A stretch of DNA of 64,000 bases from Roseibium sp. HPY-6. GTDB taxonomy: Bacteria > Pseudomonadota > Alphaproteobacteria > Rhizobiales > Stappiaceae. This document shows positions 19,975-28,168 of this stretch, in pieces. The translations under genes and the position numbers were made by a program. The notes under the pieces are model-generated. The model was not told where the DNA came from, did no database searches, and saw only the letters and a list, made by a program, of their open reading frames with translations. The stretch spans positions 1,426,001-1,490,000 of the forward strand of contig NZ_JBEWCD010000002.1 of assembly GCF_040530035.1 (NCBI RefSeq). Direction: 5' to 3'. How positions within the stretch are numbered: the first letter of the stretch is position 1; each line of letters opens with the position of its first letter.

Positions 19975-20175
19975 TTAGTGTAGATCGTCCTTTTCCAAGT
20001 CGGTCAGACTCACCCTGTCAGCCATCTTTACAAGCCAGTGCAAAGTCTTCTTCTGTTCGTCATTCAGATGATCCATTTCAGAAATCTTCAACACTGTTTC
20101 GCGATGGTTGTTCCAGGCTAGGAAAAAATCAACAACATCCGAAACATCATCAATAATAGAGCTTTTTTCAGACAA
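19975..20175 (-). CDS. Small acidic hypothetical protein (66 aa)
   Basis: Not recognised. The product is 66 residues, hydrophilic and acidic, and likely all-helical (DVVDFFLAWNN, KKTLHWLVKMAD). It begins at a TTG at 20173-20175 with only a weak purine stretch (CAAGAAAA) upstream. Composition is protein-like on this strand and not on the opposite one. It is divergent from the regulator gene at 20319, so it may share that promoter region and could belong to the same accessory cassette. No family assignment is offered. Confidence 0.55.
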   Translation of the reverse strand: MSEKSSIIDDVSDVVDFFLAWNNHRETVLKISEMDHLNDEQKKTLHWLVKMADRVSLTDLEKDDLH

Positions 20176-20318
20176 TTTTCTTGCTCGCGGTTCTGTTCCT
20201 CACTCCGTGAGTTTAGAGGGAGTTGGCCGCCAGCGAGCGTGAAAAAAGTGTGAAGCGGTTGGATAGTGGCTATAAGTGCTGTTCTATAGAATGCGTAATT
20301 TTCTCGAGGCGATGGGGC

Positions 20319-21962
20319 ATGCGCGGTAAGTTATTGGAAATCAGCTTATTTGGGTCCTGCATCGTCCGTTCGCTTGAGCCCGGCGCTTTCGAGATCACGG
20401 GTAAAAAACACCGTGCCATTTTTGCTTTGCTTGCAACAGCGCCGCATGGCTGCCGGAGCCGTACTTTCCTTCAGGAAACCCTGTGGGGCGCTGCCTGTTA
20501 CGATACAGGCAGGCAGAGCCTGAGGCGCGCTTTGTCCGATATCAAAGCTGCCATGGGGCCTTACTACAACCAGCTTATCACGACCAATAACTCGGATGTC
20601 ACGCTTGATCTGAGCAACGTGGTTTTTGCCGGACAGCCCGGGCAAGGCACTTTTTTGGAAGGCCTGGACGTGCCGGCTCCCCTCTTCGAGGAATGGCGGG
20701 ACTCGGTTCGGGCTAGTCCGGAACAGATTCAGGCGTTGTTCCGATCACCATCGTCGTCATTACCGAGACCGCCGGTGCCTTCGGTGACAGTGATGCCGTT
20801 GCTGAGTTTGGAAAACAATCCTGAACTCACGATCCTTGGCGACTGGTTTGCTGAAGAGATCTGCCGTTCGCTGTCCCGCACTAACCTGCTTGCGGTGATT
20901 TCGCATTTTTCCAGTCGCGCCCTTGCTGGCCGCAGGATTGATATAGAAGCTATTCGCTCCAAACTGTCTGTTGACTACTGCGTTGCAGGCAGCATTCGCC
21001 AGATCGGTGATGAAGTGATTACCGACGTCGATTTCCTGGATGTCGAGACGGGCCGCATTTTGTGGACGCGGCAATTCAGTGGAAAGCTTAACGACTTTAT
21101 CAGCGATGCGGGACAAGGGCTCAACAACATCGTCACTTCGGTCGGCAACGCGATCGCGACTGACACGCTGCGCTACATTCGTGGACGTCCGATCAACGAA
21201 ATAGCCGACCATAAGTTATTGATGGCCGGCGTGAGTTTGATGCACAAGTCGACCTTACGCGATTTTGCGAAGTCACGGGAGCTTCTGGACGAAGCTGTCA
21301 GCCGTTCGCCTACCTCGGCGGAGGTTCTCGCCTGGCGCGGCAAGTGGCACATTTTGAGCGTCATCAACGGATGGAGCTCCGATCCTGCAAAGGACACGAA
21401 GGGTGCTATCGGCAATACGTCAAAGGCGCTCGATATAGACCCGGAAAACGCCTTCTGCCTGACGATTGACGGATTTGCCCACAACAATCTGCTCAGGCGC
21501 TTGGACGTTGCTTCGGACCGTTACGAGAGTGCGCTGGAAACCAATCCGAACGAGGCATTGTCGTGGCTATTGCGAAGCGCCTTGTTTGCGTTCCAAGACG
21601 CGCCGCAGCAATCTGTTCATGCCGCAGACAAGGCACGCAAGCTTTCTCCGATTGATCCGTTCAAGTATTTCTTCGATTGCTTAAGCGCAACGGCCTATCT
21701 TGCTGCAGATGATTACGAAATGGCCCTGAATCTGGCGAACAAGTCGCTGGAAAACAACAAACGCCATCTTTCTACAATGCGGGTGAAGATTACTGCATTG
21801 CATTTTCTTGAGCGTGACGAAGAGGCGAAACAAGTCGCTCAGGAGCTCAAACTTAGGCAGCCTGACTTTTCTGTCGAAAGTTACATACGTGCACACCCGG
21901 CCGCCGACTACCAAGGCGGTCAAAAAGTCGCGCGCGCCCTGCGTGCGGCCGGATTCGATTAA
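20319..21962 (+). CDS. SARP/TolB-like/TPR transcriptional regulator
   Basis: Multidomain regulator of about 547 residues. The N-terminus (about 1-105) resembles a SARP-type winged helix (EISLFGSCIV, QSLRRALSDIKAAM). The middle (about 160-300) is a TolB/FlgO-type domain common in CadC- and adenylate-cyclase-like regulators, with SVTVMPLLSLE and YCVAGSIRQIGDEV. The C-terminal half has tetratricopeptide-like helices (ALDIDPENAFCL, ALETNPNEALSW). It lacks an obvious membrane helix. The start is uncertain: ATG at 20319 fits the domain but has a distant ribosome site. It lies 21 bases before the PAP2 gene and is probably its regulator. Confidence 0.8.
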   Translation: MRGKLLEISLFGSCIVRSLEPGAFEITGKKHRAIFALLATAPHGCRSRTFLQETLWGAACYDTGRQSLRRALSDIKAAMGPYYNQLITTNNSDVTLDLSNVVFAGQPGQGTFLEGLDVPAPLFEEWRDSVRASPEQIQALFRSPSSSLPRPPVPSVTVMPLLSLENNPELTILGDWFAEEICRSLSRTNLLAVISHFSSRALAGRRIDIEAIRSKLSVDYCVAGSIRQIGDEVITDVDFLDVETGRILWTRQFSGKLNDFISDAGQGLNNIVTSVGNAIATDTLRYIRGRPINEIADHKLLMAGVSLMHKSTLRDFAKSRELLDEAVSRSPTSAEVLAWRGKWHILSVINGWSSDPAKDTKGAIGNTSKALDIDPENAFCLTIDGFAHNNLLRRLDVASDRYESALETNPNEALSWLLRSALFAFQDAPQQSVHAADKARKLSPIDPFKYFFDCLSATAYLAADDYEMALNLANKSLENNKRHLSTMRVKITALHFLERDEEAKQVAQELKLRQPDFSVESYIRAHPAADYQGGQKVARALRAAGFD

Positions 21963-21983
21963 TTTTTCAATCAGGAGGACATC

Positions 21984-23096
21984 ATGGCCTATTTCGGGGG
22001 CTTTGGGGGCTTTGGGGGCTTCGGCGGATTTGGCGGCTTCGGTGGTTTCGGAGGCTTTGGTGGCTTCGGCAACCTGAATGCCACCGGGCTTGGCAGTTTT
22101 ATACCAGGTGGCGGCGGGCTTGATCCGATGACGGTTCAGGGTCTGCAAACCAGCGCGCAGGCGATAAGTCATGTCGCCGGGCAAGCTGAGCAGCACGGCT
22201 CCCGTGAGCTCAATTTTTCCAACCCGGAGAATCTCGGATTTTGGTCCGATTGGGTCAGGGCGTCTTTGTATCTGAGTGATTTCCTGAGTGAATTGCAGTG
22301 GATAGCCCCTGACACGCCGGCCGAAACCGTCAAGCTTTCGTATCGGTCGCAGCGCGGCGACGCGCATGATCTGTTCGAAATTGTCCGTCCCGAACCGAAG
22401 GTCTTTGAGGAGCAAATGATATTTCTGCGCTCCTATATGGACCAGCGGCCTGAACGGACTGCGGAAATCCTCTCACAACTTGGGTTTCCGGCACCCTATT
22501 TTGCAATGATCCTTGGGCTGAACAATGCGCGAAACAGCAACACGTTCGAGCTGATAACCGTTACACAGGTGCTCGCCGCCCACGTTGCAATGATTGTCAA
22601 GCATCACCTGGCGATCCGGCGGCCGGATCGCATCGGAGCAACGGTTCTCCCGATCATTCCGACCCCGGGACACGGCAGTTTTCCGAGTGCCCATGCAACG
22701 GAAGCCTTTGCAGTCGCGCGTCTGCTGGAAGGACTTCTGGATACGGTCAAAACGCATTATCCGGACCCCGACAAGCGCGTGAAACTTGTCTACAAACAAG
22801 CGGAGCGGATTGCGGTGAGCCGAACTGTTGCAGGCGTTCATTATCCAATCGACAGTTGGGCTGGCGCTTTGCTAGGAAAACTGGTCGGCGAGATCATCTT
22901 GAACAAATGCGGCAAGACTTCTTCCGTGACCGGTTTGAAATATGATGCCAAGGCTGAGTCAGACTTCATTCTGGCTTCGTACCAGAACCCTGAGTGGAAA
23001 GATCATGGCGTAAGCGACCTTCAGGCTTTCCAGGTCACCGAAAGCCCTCTCTTCAGCTGGCTGTGGGGCAGGGTCGTCAAAGAATTCACCTTGTGA
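21984..23096 (+). CDS. PAP2/vanadium-haloperoxidase-like protein with Phe-Gly-Gly repeat N-terminus
   Basis: 370 residues in two parts. Residues 4-30 are a perfect FGG tandem repeat followed by a Gly-rich linker. The rest carries a complete PAP2-superfamily phosphate/vanadate site: K(x6)RP in KHHLAIRRPD, the PSAH variant of PSGH in GSFPSAHATE, and SR(x5)H(x3)D in SRTVAGVHYPID, with normal spacing. It could be an acid phosphatase or vanadium haloperoxidase; the sequence does not decide. No signal peptide or membrane helix is seen. A strong ribosome site (CAGGAGG) precedes ATG. It is followed 15 bases later by the subtilase. Confidence 0.85.
   Translation: MAYFGGFGGFGGFGGFGGFGGFGGFGGFGNLNATGLGSFIPGGGGLDPMTVQGLQTSAQAISHVAGQAEQHGSRELNFSNPENLGFWSDWVRASLYLSDFLSELQWIAPDTPAETVKLSYRSQRGDAHDLFEIVRPEPKVFEEQMIFLRSYMDQRPERTAEILSQLGFPAPYFAMILGLNNARNSNTFELITVTQVLAAHVAMIVKHHLAIRRPDRIGATVLPIIPTPGHGSFPSAHATEAFAVARLLEGLLDTVKTHYPDPDKRVKLVYKQAERIAVSRTVAGVHYPIDSWAGALLGKLVGEIILNKCGKTSSVTGLKYDAKAESDFILASYQNPEWKDHGVSDLQAFQVTESPLFSWLWGRVVKEFTL
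21993..22073 (+). repeat. 9-base tandem repeat coding FGG x8
   Basis: Eight 9-base units (TTY GGN GGN) plus a ninth unit ending FGN, at the 5' end of the PAP2-like gene. The first three units are nearly identical (GGCTTTGGG); later ones differ at third positions. Loss or gain of whole units would keep the frame. Confidence 0.9.
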
Positions 23097-23111
23097 TCGA
23101 GGTGCTCAATC

Positions 23112-25256
23112 ATGAATGACCTCAGCGTTAACAGCGGCAGTGACAACACTGCCGCGACACTCAGAAATTACCTCGGACCGTATGAAGCCTGGAATTTCGG
23201 AATTGGAAAAGCCTATGCATTTCCGCCATTTCACAATGTCGAAGCGTCGTATCTGACGGCACTGGCCGAACTCGGGCAACCGGAAAAGCCCGGTTCCTTG
23301 CAACCGGCCGACCCCGGTCAGCAGGGTCAGGGAATGTGGTTGCCTGCGATGTGGGGCGCTTCGGAGGATATTGCCCTTCGTTTCTGGCCGATCGTTGTCG
23401 AAAACCGGTCAAAGCCGGATGGTTCGCGCGATAGCCTCAGTTTGAACCTCGTTGATGCGATGCCACCCGATACGCCCGGACAGGCGCGGTTTCGGATGGC
23501 CTTTCCCGTGGAAGACAAGGCGATGGGCAATCCCGAAAAGCGTGTGCCGGGAGAGCCGTCCTGGTCGCACGATCCCAATGTTCCGAAAGGCGATACTGCT
23601 CAAAAGACGCTTAATGTGCTTGGCGTGATCGATGACGGTATTCCCTTTGCGCATCGCAATTTCAGAGCGCAGGACGGCAAGAGAACCCGGATGGAATTCT
23701 GCTGGCTTCAGTCCGCGCACCGGTGCGCGGGAACTGAGGAAGCGGTCCTTTTCGGCCGTGAATTCACGCGGGGTGCAATTGAACAGCTGATCCGGGATCA
23801 CGGCGCCGATGAAGACGCTCTCTATGCGGCTGCAGGTGCGTCCGGCGAACAGTTCGGTGCAGGCGCTGCAATAAACCGTCTCGCGACCCACGGGTCGCGC
23901 GTGATGGATGTCGCAGCGGGTGCCGATCCTGAAAATGGTGCTGACGTGCCTGAGGAAACGCGTCTGATCGCGGTGCAGCTCCCCAACACGTATGGATGGG
24001 ACACGTCAAGTTTCGGCAAAGACATGTATATGCTGTCCGCCGTACACTATATTCTTGAACGCGCTGAACGCGTCGCCAAGGGGTACGGCGTGGAAAACAT
24101 CCGCGTGACGATCAACATCAGCTACGGATTTTCCGCCGGTCGTCATGATGGGATCGGCGAGCTGGAAGCCGCGCTCGACGAACTCGTCAGCGAGCGCCGC
24201 AAGCTCGGCAGGCCGACCGCAATGGTCATACCATCCGGGAACACGTTCCAGGACCGGCTTCATGGCGAGATAAACGCGGCCGACTTCGGATCGGGATCAT
24301 TTGAGCTTTTGTGGACGACGCAGCCAAACGATCGCTCGTCCAATTACCTTGAAATCTGGTTCCCGGACGGATTGAATCCGGAGGGCTTTTCTTTTGAAAT
24401 CGAAGCACCCTTTTCGAAGGCCAAGACCCAGATGGAGCTGACGCCGGATCCGGCATTTCAACACGGTGATCCGAGACGCTTTGAGACCATAGAAGTTGCC
24501 AGGACAGGCCAAACCGATGCAATCGGGCAGGTCAGTATAGACAATCACCGGAAAAAGGATCGTTGGCGCGTACTTGTCGCCCTGGCGCCAAGCGAACCGC
24601 ATGACCCCGATCTCCCGGCGGCGCCGGCAGGTGATTGGAAAGTCACGCTGAAACGCGGTCCGCAAGCGCCAACCAATCACGACCCCATCTATTTGTGGGT
24701 TCAGCGCGACATTGACCTGGAGCCTTTTTTGACAGGCTCCAGGCAAAGCTACCTCAGAGATGAAGACTACAGGCTCGTCGACGACGATGGAAAAGAGGCA
24801 GAATCAGACCTGGCCGAAAGCCATGTAAAGCGTTTCGGCAGCTTGAACGGTATGGCGACCGGGGCTACGACGCTGGTCGTTTCCGGCTGCCGCCCGGACA
24901 TCAATGCGGAATTGAGTTCGCAAACGCTCGTCCCTTCGGTCTTCAGCGCAGCCGGTAAGCCATCTTCCGACACGGCAGTCGGCCATGTCGACTGCACCGC
25001 ACTTGCGGACCGATCTTATGTCAGTCCGGGGGTTGTTGGCGCAGGGACGCGCAGCGGATCCTATTCCACGGTGCTTGGGACCAGTGTTGCGGCGCCTTTT
25101 GTGGCGAGGCGTTTGTCAGAAGCGTTTGCTACGTGCTCCAGTGTAGAGATCAAGCAAGCTGAAAGTGAAAACTATCTTCCCATTCTGAATAAAGTTGAAC
25201 TGCCAAATCAGGACAGTGAAAGAACAGCTCGCTTGGGAAAATTTCTGATCATCTGA
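23112..25256 (+). CDS. S8 (subtilisin-like) serine peptidase
   Basis: Large subtilase of 714 residues. Catalytic Asp lies in VLGVIDDGIPFAH (about 174-175), His in RLATHGSRVMDVAAG (about 260), oxyanion Asn in VIPSGNTF (about 377), and Ser in VLGTSVAAPFVARR (about 658). About 160 residues precede the catalytic Asp and a roughly 250-residue insert separates Asn and Ser. No signal peptide or transmembrane helix is visible, unlike most secreted subtilases, so it may act in the cytoplasm or leave by another route. It sits in an operon with the PAP2-like gene. Its substrate is unknown; the neighbour is a possible target. Confidence 0.9.
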   Translation: MNDLSVNSGSDNTAATLRNYLGPYEAWNFGIGKAYAFPPFHNVEASYLTALAELGQPEKPGSLQPADPGQQGQGMWLPAMWGASEDIALRFWPIVVENRSKPDGSRDSLSLNLVDAMPPDTPGQARFRMAFPVEDKAMGNPEKRVPGEPSWSHDPNVPKGDTAQKTLNVLGVIDDGIPFAHRNFRAQDGKRTRMEFCWLQSAHRCAGTEEAVLFGREFTRGAIEQLIRDHGADEDALYAAAGASGEQFGAGAAINRLATHGSRVMDVAAGADPENGADVPEETRLIAVQLPNTYGWDTSSFGKDMYMLSAVHYILERAERVAKGYGVENIRVTINISYGFSAGRHDGIGELEAALDELVSERRKLGRPTAMVIPSGNTFQDRLHGEINAADFGSGSFELLWTTQPNDRSSNYLEIWFPDGLNPEGFSFEIEAPFSKAKTQMELTPDPAFQHGDPRRFETIEVARTGQTDAIGQVSIDNHRKKDRWRVLVALAPSEPHDPDLPAAPAGDWKVTLKRGPQAPTNHDPIYLWVQRDIDLEPFLTGSRQSYLRDEDYRLVDDDGKEAESDLAESHVKRFGSLNGMATGATTLVVSGCRPDINAELSSQTLVPSVFSAAGKPSSDTAVGHVDCTALADRSYVSPGVVGAGTRSGSYSTVLGTSVAAPFVARRLSEAFATCSSVEIKQAESENYLPILNKVELPNQDSERTARLGKFLII

Positions 25257-25280
25257 CGTAGTAAAGTTCATTTTATTACT

Positions 25281-25312
25281 GAAAGGCCCGGTCTTCGCCG
25301 GGCCTTTCGCTT
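25281..25312 (+). terminator. Hairpin after the subtilase gene
   Basis: Perfect 11-bp stem GAAAGGCCCGG/CCGGGCCTTTC with a 6-base loop, followed by a weak T-containing tail (GCTTTG). Probably a terminator, possibly a leaky one. Confidence 0.7.
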
Positions 25313-25599
25313 TGTGAGGTTTTGAATTCACGCTTTTCTCACGCGCGTGAAGCCAATGATTATTGTAAAACAAAATCAACACGGCGCAGTCAAACGAAGC
25401 CACTCGGGGCGGACAAGACCGCACCGGATCTGTCGGGTCCCCGGCAGTCACGAAGGAAAAGACAGTTCGACGGTTTCGGCCGCACGGACAAAGGTGGAAA
25501 AGAGCCGTCAGCCGGTTTCCGTTTCCGCCAGCATTCGGGAAGCAGGTCCGAAGGATTGCGACTTCCTGATGTTTGTCGACGCAAGCTTTGGAGGTAGTC
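25313..25599 (+). other. Gap between subtilase and SGNH hydrolase genes
   Basis: About 290 bases with overlapping short frames in two phases, basic in composition and without ribosome sites. I do not call a gene. It may hold a promoter for the SGNH gene. Confidence 0.4.
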
Positions 25600-26499
25600 A
25601 TGTACGCCGATATCCTGGAAGCGACGGTCCTGAACAATACCCGCTACGAAAAAGACCCCAACAGGTGTCTTGCCTACCATGTTCTGGACGACACGCGGGC
25701 ACCTCTTTCGCAAGAGCAGGTCGCCGTGGAATGGTCAGCGTCCGGCAAAGGCGACGATGCCCACCCGATCAGGGTCCGCCGCTCACCATTGCGTGTATGT
25801 GCCGGTGGTGATTCCTGGATCAATGTCGTGATCGAGGTGTCCAGGTACCTCGGCTACAACAAGACCTTTTTCGACATTCTCGAGGGATATTACCAGACAG
25901 CAAGTTCAGCATGGCCGGGTCATTCCTTCGACGACATGATCAACGAGAAACCGTTTCGTGTTCATGTCGACACCGGCGTCTACGACTATCTGGTGTTTTC
26001 TGGCGGCGGCAACGAGGTTCTGGGCGGTGTCGCTCTCACGAAACTCCTGAAAGACCGGAGCGCAACGCTGGGATCTGATGAGCCGGAAGATTTTCTCCAG
26101 ATGGACAGGCTTGAAGCGATCCTGGACAAACTGAAAGACGGCTACGTCGAAATTGCAGAGTACCTGCGCAAGCGCGCACCGCGTACGCAATTGCTTGTGC
26201 ACGGGTATGACTATCCCGTCGCGCACAGCGATGGTCCATGGTTTGGCCGGCCGTTCGTGAAGCGCAATTTTCGCTTCGAAGCCGACAAGGAACGGATTAC
26301 AGCCATCCTCCACTACCTTGTCGACCGGTTTTATGGGTTTTTGCAGGAAGTGGACGACCAGTATCCGAACGTAACCCTGGTCGATATCAGGAATGTGGTT
26401 CGGGGCCGGTGGACGGATGAGTTTCACCCGGACCTGGATGCGTCCAAGGACATTGCAGGATTTTATCGCAACGTGATCGATGGCTATCCCATCGTCTAG
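25600..26499 (+). CDS. SGNH/GDSL-like hydrolase
   Basis: 299-residue protein, start at ATG 25600 behind GGAGGT. Hallmarks of the SGNH fold are present: block I GGDSWINV (Ser nucleophile), block III SGGGNEVLGG (Asn), and a C-terminal FHPD acid-His pair (block V, in WTDEFHPDL). It is probably an esterase, acyl hydrolase or deacetylase. No signal peptide is seen. It lies in the same direction as the PAP2-like and subtilase genes and its transcript is closed by a strong terminator, so it is likely the last gene of the cassette. Confidence 0.78.
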   Translation: MYADILEATVLNNTRYEKDPNRCLAYHVLDDTRAPLSQEQVAVEWSASGKGDDAHPIRVRRSPLRVCAGGDSWINVVIEVSRYLGYNKTFFDILEGYYQTASSAWPGHSFDDMINEKPFRVHVDTGVYDYLVFSGGGNEVLGGVALTKLLKDRSATLGSDEPEDFLQMDRLEAILDKLKDGYVEIAEYLRKRAPRTQLLVHGYDYPVAHSDGPWFGRPFVKRNFRFEADKERITAILHYLVDRFYGFLQEVDDQYPNVTLVDIRNVVRGRWTDEFHPDLDASKDIAGFYRNVIDGYPIV

Positions 26500-26601
26500 C
26501 ACAAGGTTTTGCGGGCAACCGCGTCATCCCTTTTTGCCGACTGGTTCATCTGAATCTGAAGCGCTATATCTTTGAAAATAAATTGCTTTTAGTTGTATTC
26601 G

Positions 26602-26633
26602 GTGGCGGGGCTTTCCCCGCCACTTATTTTTTC
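26602..26633 (+). terminator. Intrinsic terminator closing the 20-26.5 kb cassette
   Basis: Perfect 9-bp stem GTGGCGGGG/CCCCGCCAC with a CTTT loop, then TTATTTTTT. Confidence 0.9.
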
Positions 26634-27364
26634 AGCAATCACGCTGGTTCCGAATTCAGTTTACTGGTCGAAAATTGTTTGGCCGTTTGCACCAAGCGGA
26701 CCGGCAGCCGGTGTCCGGTTCCAGAGTGCGACTTGCTCAAGACAAAGACAGAAATGTCCACTGCGGTTATGACCGATTCCGAAATCAAACCGGCCTTCGA
26801 TGGACGTACGGCCTCAGCAGGCAAAAATTCGAAGGCCGCGTTCGAGGCGCAAAATCAAAAGCAGGTTCGGGATCTTCATGCCGCTACGCTTCAGGTGGCA
26901 AGTTCCAGCGAAAGTCAGCCGGGTTTCCGTGCCTTGTTTAGGAAGCGCTTTTTTTGTCGGCATCCTGCGCAACCCTCAAGTCAACAAGACCGAACTCTTC
27001 TCCAGAAATCCCGGTAAACCTCGGCGTGGCGGGGGTGGGGCATCAAGGGGGAAATTGGTGTGCTGCCGATCTTCTTGAAAACTGTCAACTGAGAGAAGGA
27101 AGGCTTGTTGGCTCGCCATCATTTCAGTATGAAGCGATCTTCGCTAGGGGTTTTCAGAGATCAGCGGCGGCTCTCAGCCATGAAAGTCAAAACGCCAATG
27201 GTTGAATGAATGAGCCAGCTCGCGTTCGGTTGGCGAGTGTTGGCGCCCAAACGCGACAATAAGATTGCGCTTCAGGTTTTTGAGTGCTTGAAGGCTCTAC
27301 TGGTTCAAACTCGAACAGTTTCAGTGCTAACTCACGAGTCTTTTGGGCAAAAAGTCGTTCCGCA
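26634..27364. other. Long non-coding or poorly coding interval
   Basis: About 730 bases between the cassette terminator and the glycan island. Several short overlapping frames occur, but only the one at 26754 is worth listing. No repeats or insertion-sequence ends are recognised. It may mark an island boundary. Confidence 0.4.
26754..27017 (+). CDS. Possible small hypothetical protein (87 aa)
   Basis: Weak candidate. From ATG 26754 the first 65 codons read as a plausible hydrophilic protein (MSTAVMTDSEIKPAFDG, then Gln/Lys-rich helix), while the C-terminal part is Cys/Arg-rich and looks like out-of-frame sequence. There is no clear ribosome site. It could be a decayed gene fragment. Confidence 0.25.
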   Translation: MSTAVMTDSEIKPAFDGRTASAGKNSKAAFEAQNQKQVRDLHAATLQVASSSESQPGFRALFRKRFFCRHPAQPSSQQDRTLLQKSR

Positions 27365-28054
27365 ATGAAAAAGATAGCCATCCTGCAGTCAAACTATATC
27401 CCCTGGAAAGGGTATTTCGACCTTATCGCTGCGGTCGACGAGTTCATTTTGTTTGACGACATGCAATACACGCGGCGCGATTGGAGAAACCGCAACCAGA
27501 TCAAAGCCCCGCAGGGTTTGCAGTGGTTGACCATTCCGGTGCAGGTAAAGGGCAAGTACCATCAGAAGATTCGGGAAACGAAGATCGATGGAACAGATTG
27601 GCCAGAGGCTCACTGGCGGAACCTGGCTCAATGCTATCGTCGCGCACCACACTTTAAGGAAATATCCGAGTGGCTGGAACCACTATACGCCGAATGCACG
27701 GAAAACCATCTTTCGCCGCTTAACCGGCGGTTCATTGAAACGATCTGCGACTTCCTGGAAATCCGCACGGTGATTTCAAACTCATGGGATTACACACTGG
27801 TTGACGGCAAGACGGAGCGGCTTGCCGGACTATGCGCCGGTGCGGACGGAACCGAGTACATTTCCGGCCCATCTGCGAAAGACTACATCGACGAAAAAAT
27901 CTTCCAGGAGCAGAATATCAAGCTCACCTGGTTCGATTACACAGGCTATCTGGAATATCCGCAGCTTTGGGGAGAGTTTGCTCATAATGTCACAATTCTC
28001 GATCTCCTGTTCAACTGCGGAAAAGATGCGTCCAAGTACATGAGATACGTTTGA
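27365..28054 (+). CDS. WbqC family protein
   Basis: 229-residue cytoplasmic protein of the WbqC-like family, recognised from the N-terminus [18 protein letters not shown] and the [14 protein letters not shown] motif. Members are common in O-antigen and other glycan clusters; a role in sugar or acyl-group processing is suspected but the reaction is not established. ATG at 27365 gives the family start. It is the first gene of the glycan island and converges on the beta-propeller gene. Confidence 0.9.
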   Translation: MKKIAILQSNYIPWKGYFDLIAAVDEFILFDDMQYTRRDWRNRNQIKAPQGLQWLTIPVQVKGKYHQKIRETKIDGTDWPEAHWRNLAQCYRRAPHFKEISEWLEPLYAECTENHLSPLNRRFIETICDFLEIRTVISNSWDYTLVDGKTERLAGLCAGADGTEYISGPSAKDYIDEKIFQEQNIKLTWFDYTGYLEYPQLWGEFAHNVTILDLLFNCGKDASKYMRYV

Positions 28055-28168
28055 AGACCCTGTCAGGGCCTTCTTCCCGAATAGTCTTTGCGGTACAGGG
28101 AACTTCGCCGTGAGCGGCAATTGTCAGGCTCGGGTTCATTCCGCTTCACTCGCGCGCTTCGAGCGAAG

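Noticed and set aside
21993..22073. Short tandem repeat considered as a CRISPR array
   Set aside because: Units are 9 bases without spacers and are in frame in a coding sequence.
25322..25811. Two overlapping frames between subtilase and SGNH genes
   Set aside because: Neither has a ribosome site; the longer one runs into the SGNH gene, which has GGAGGT and catalytic motifs.
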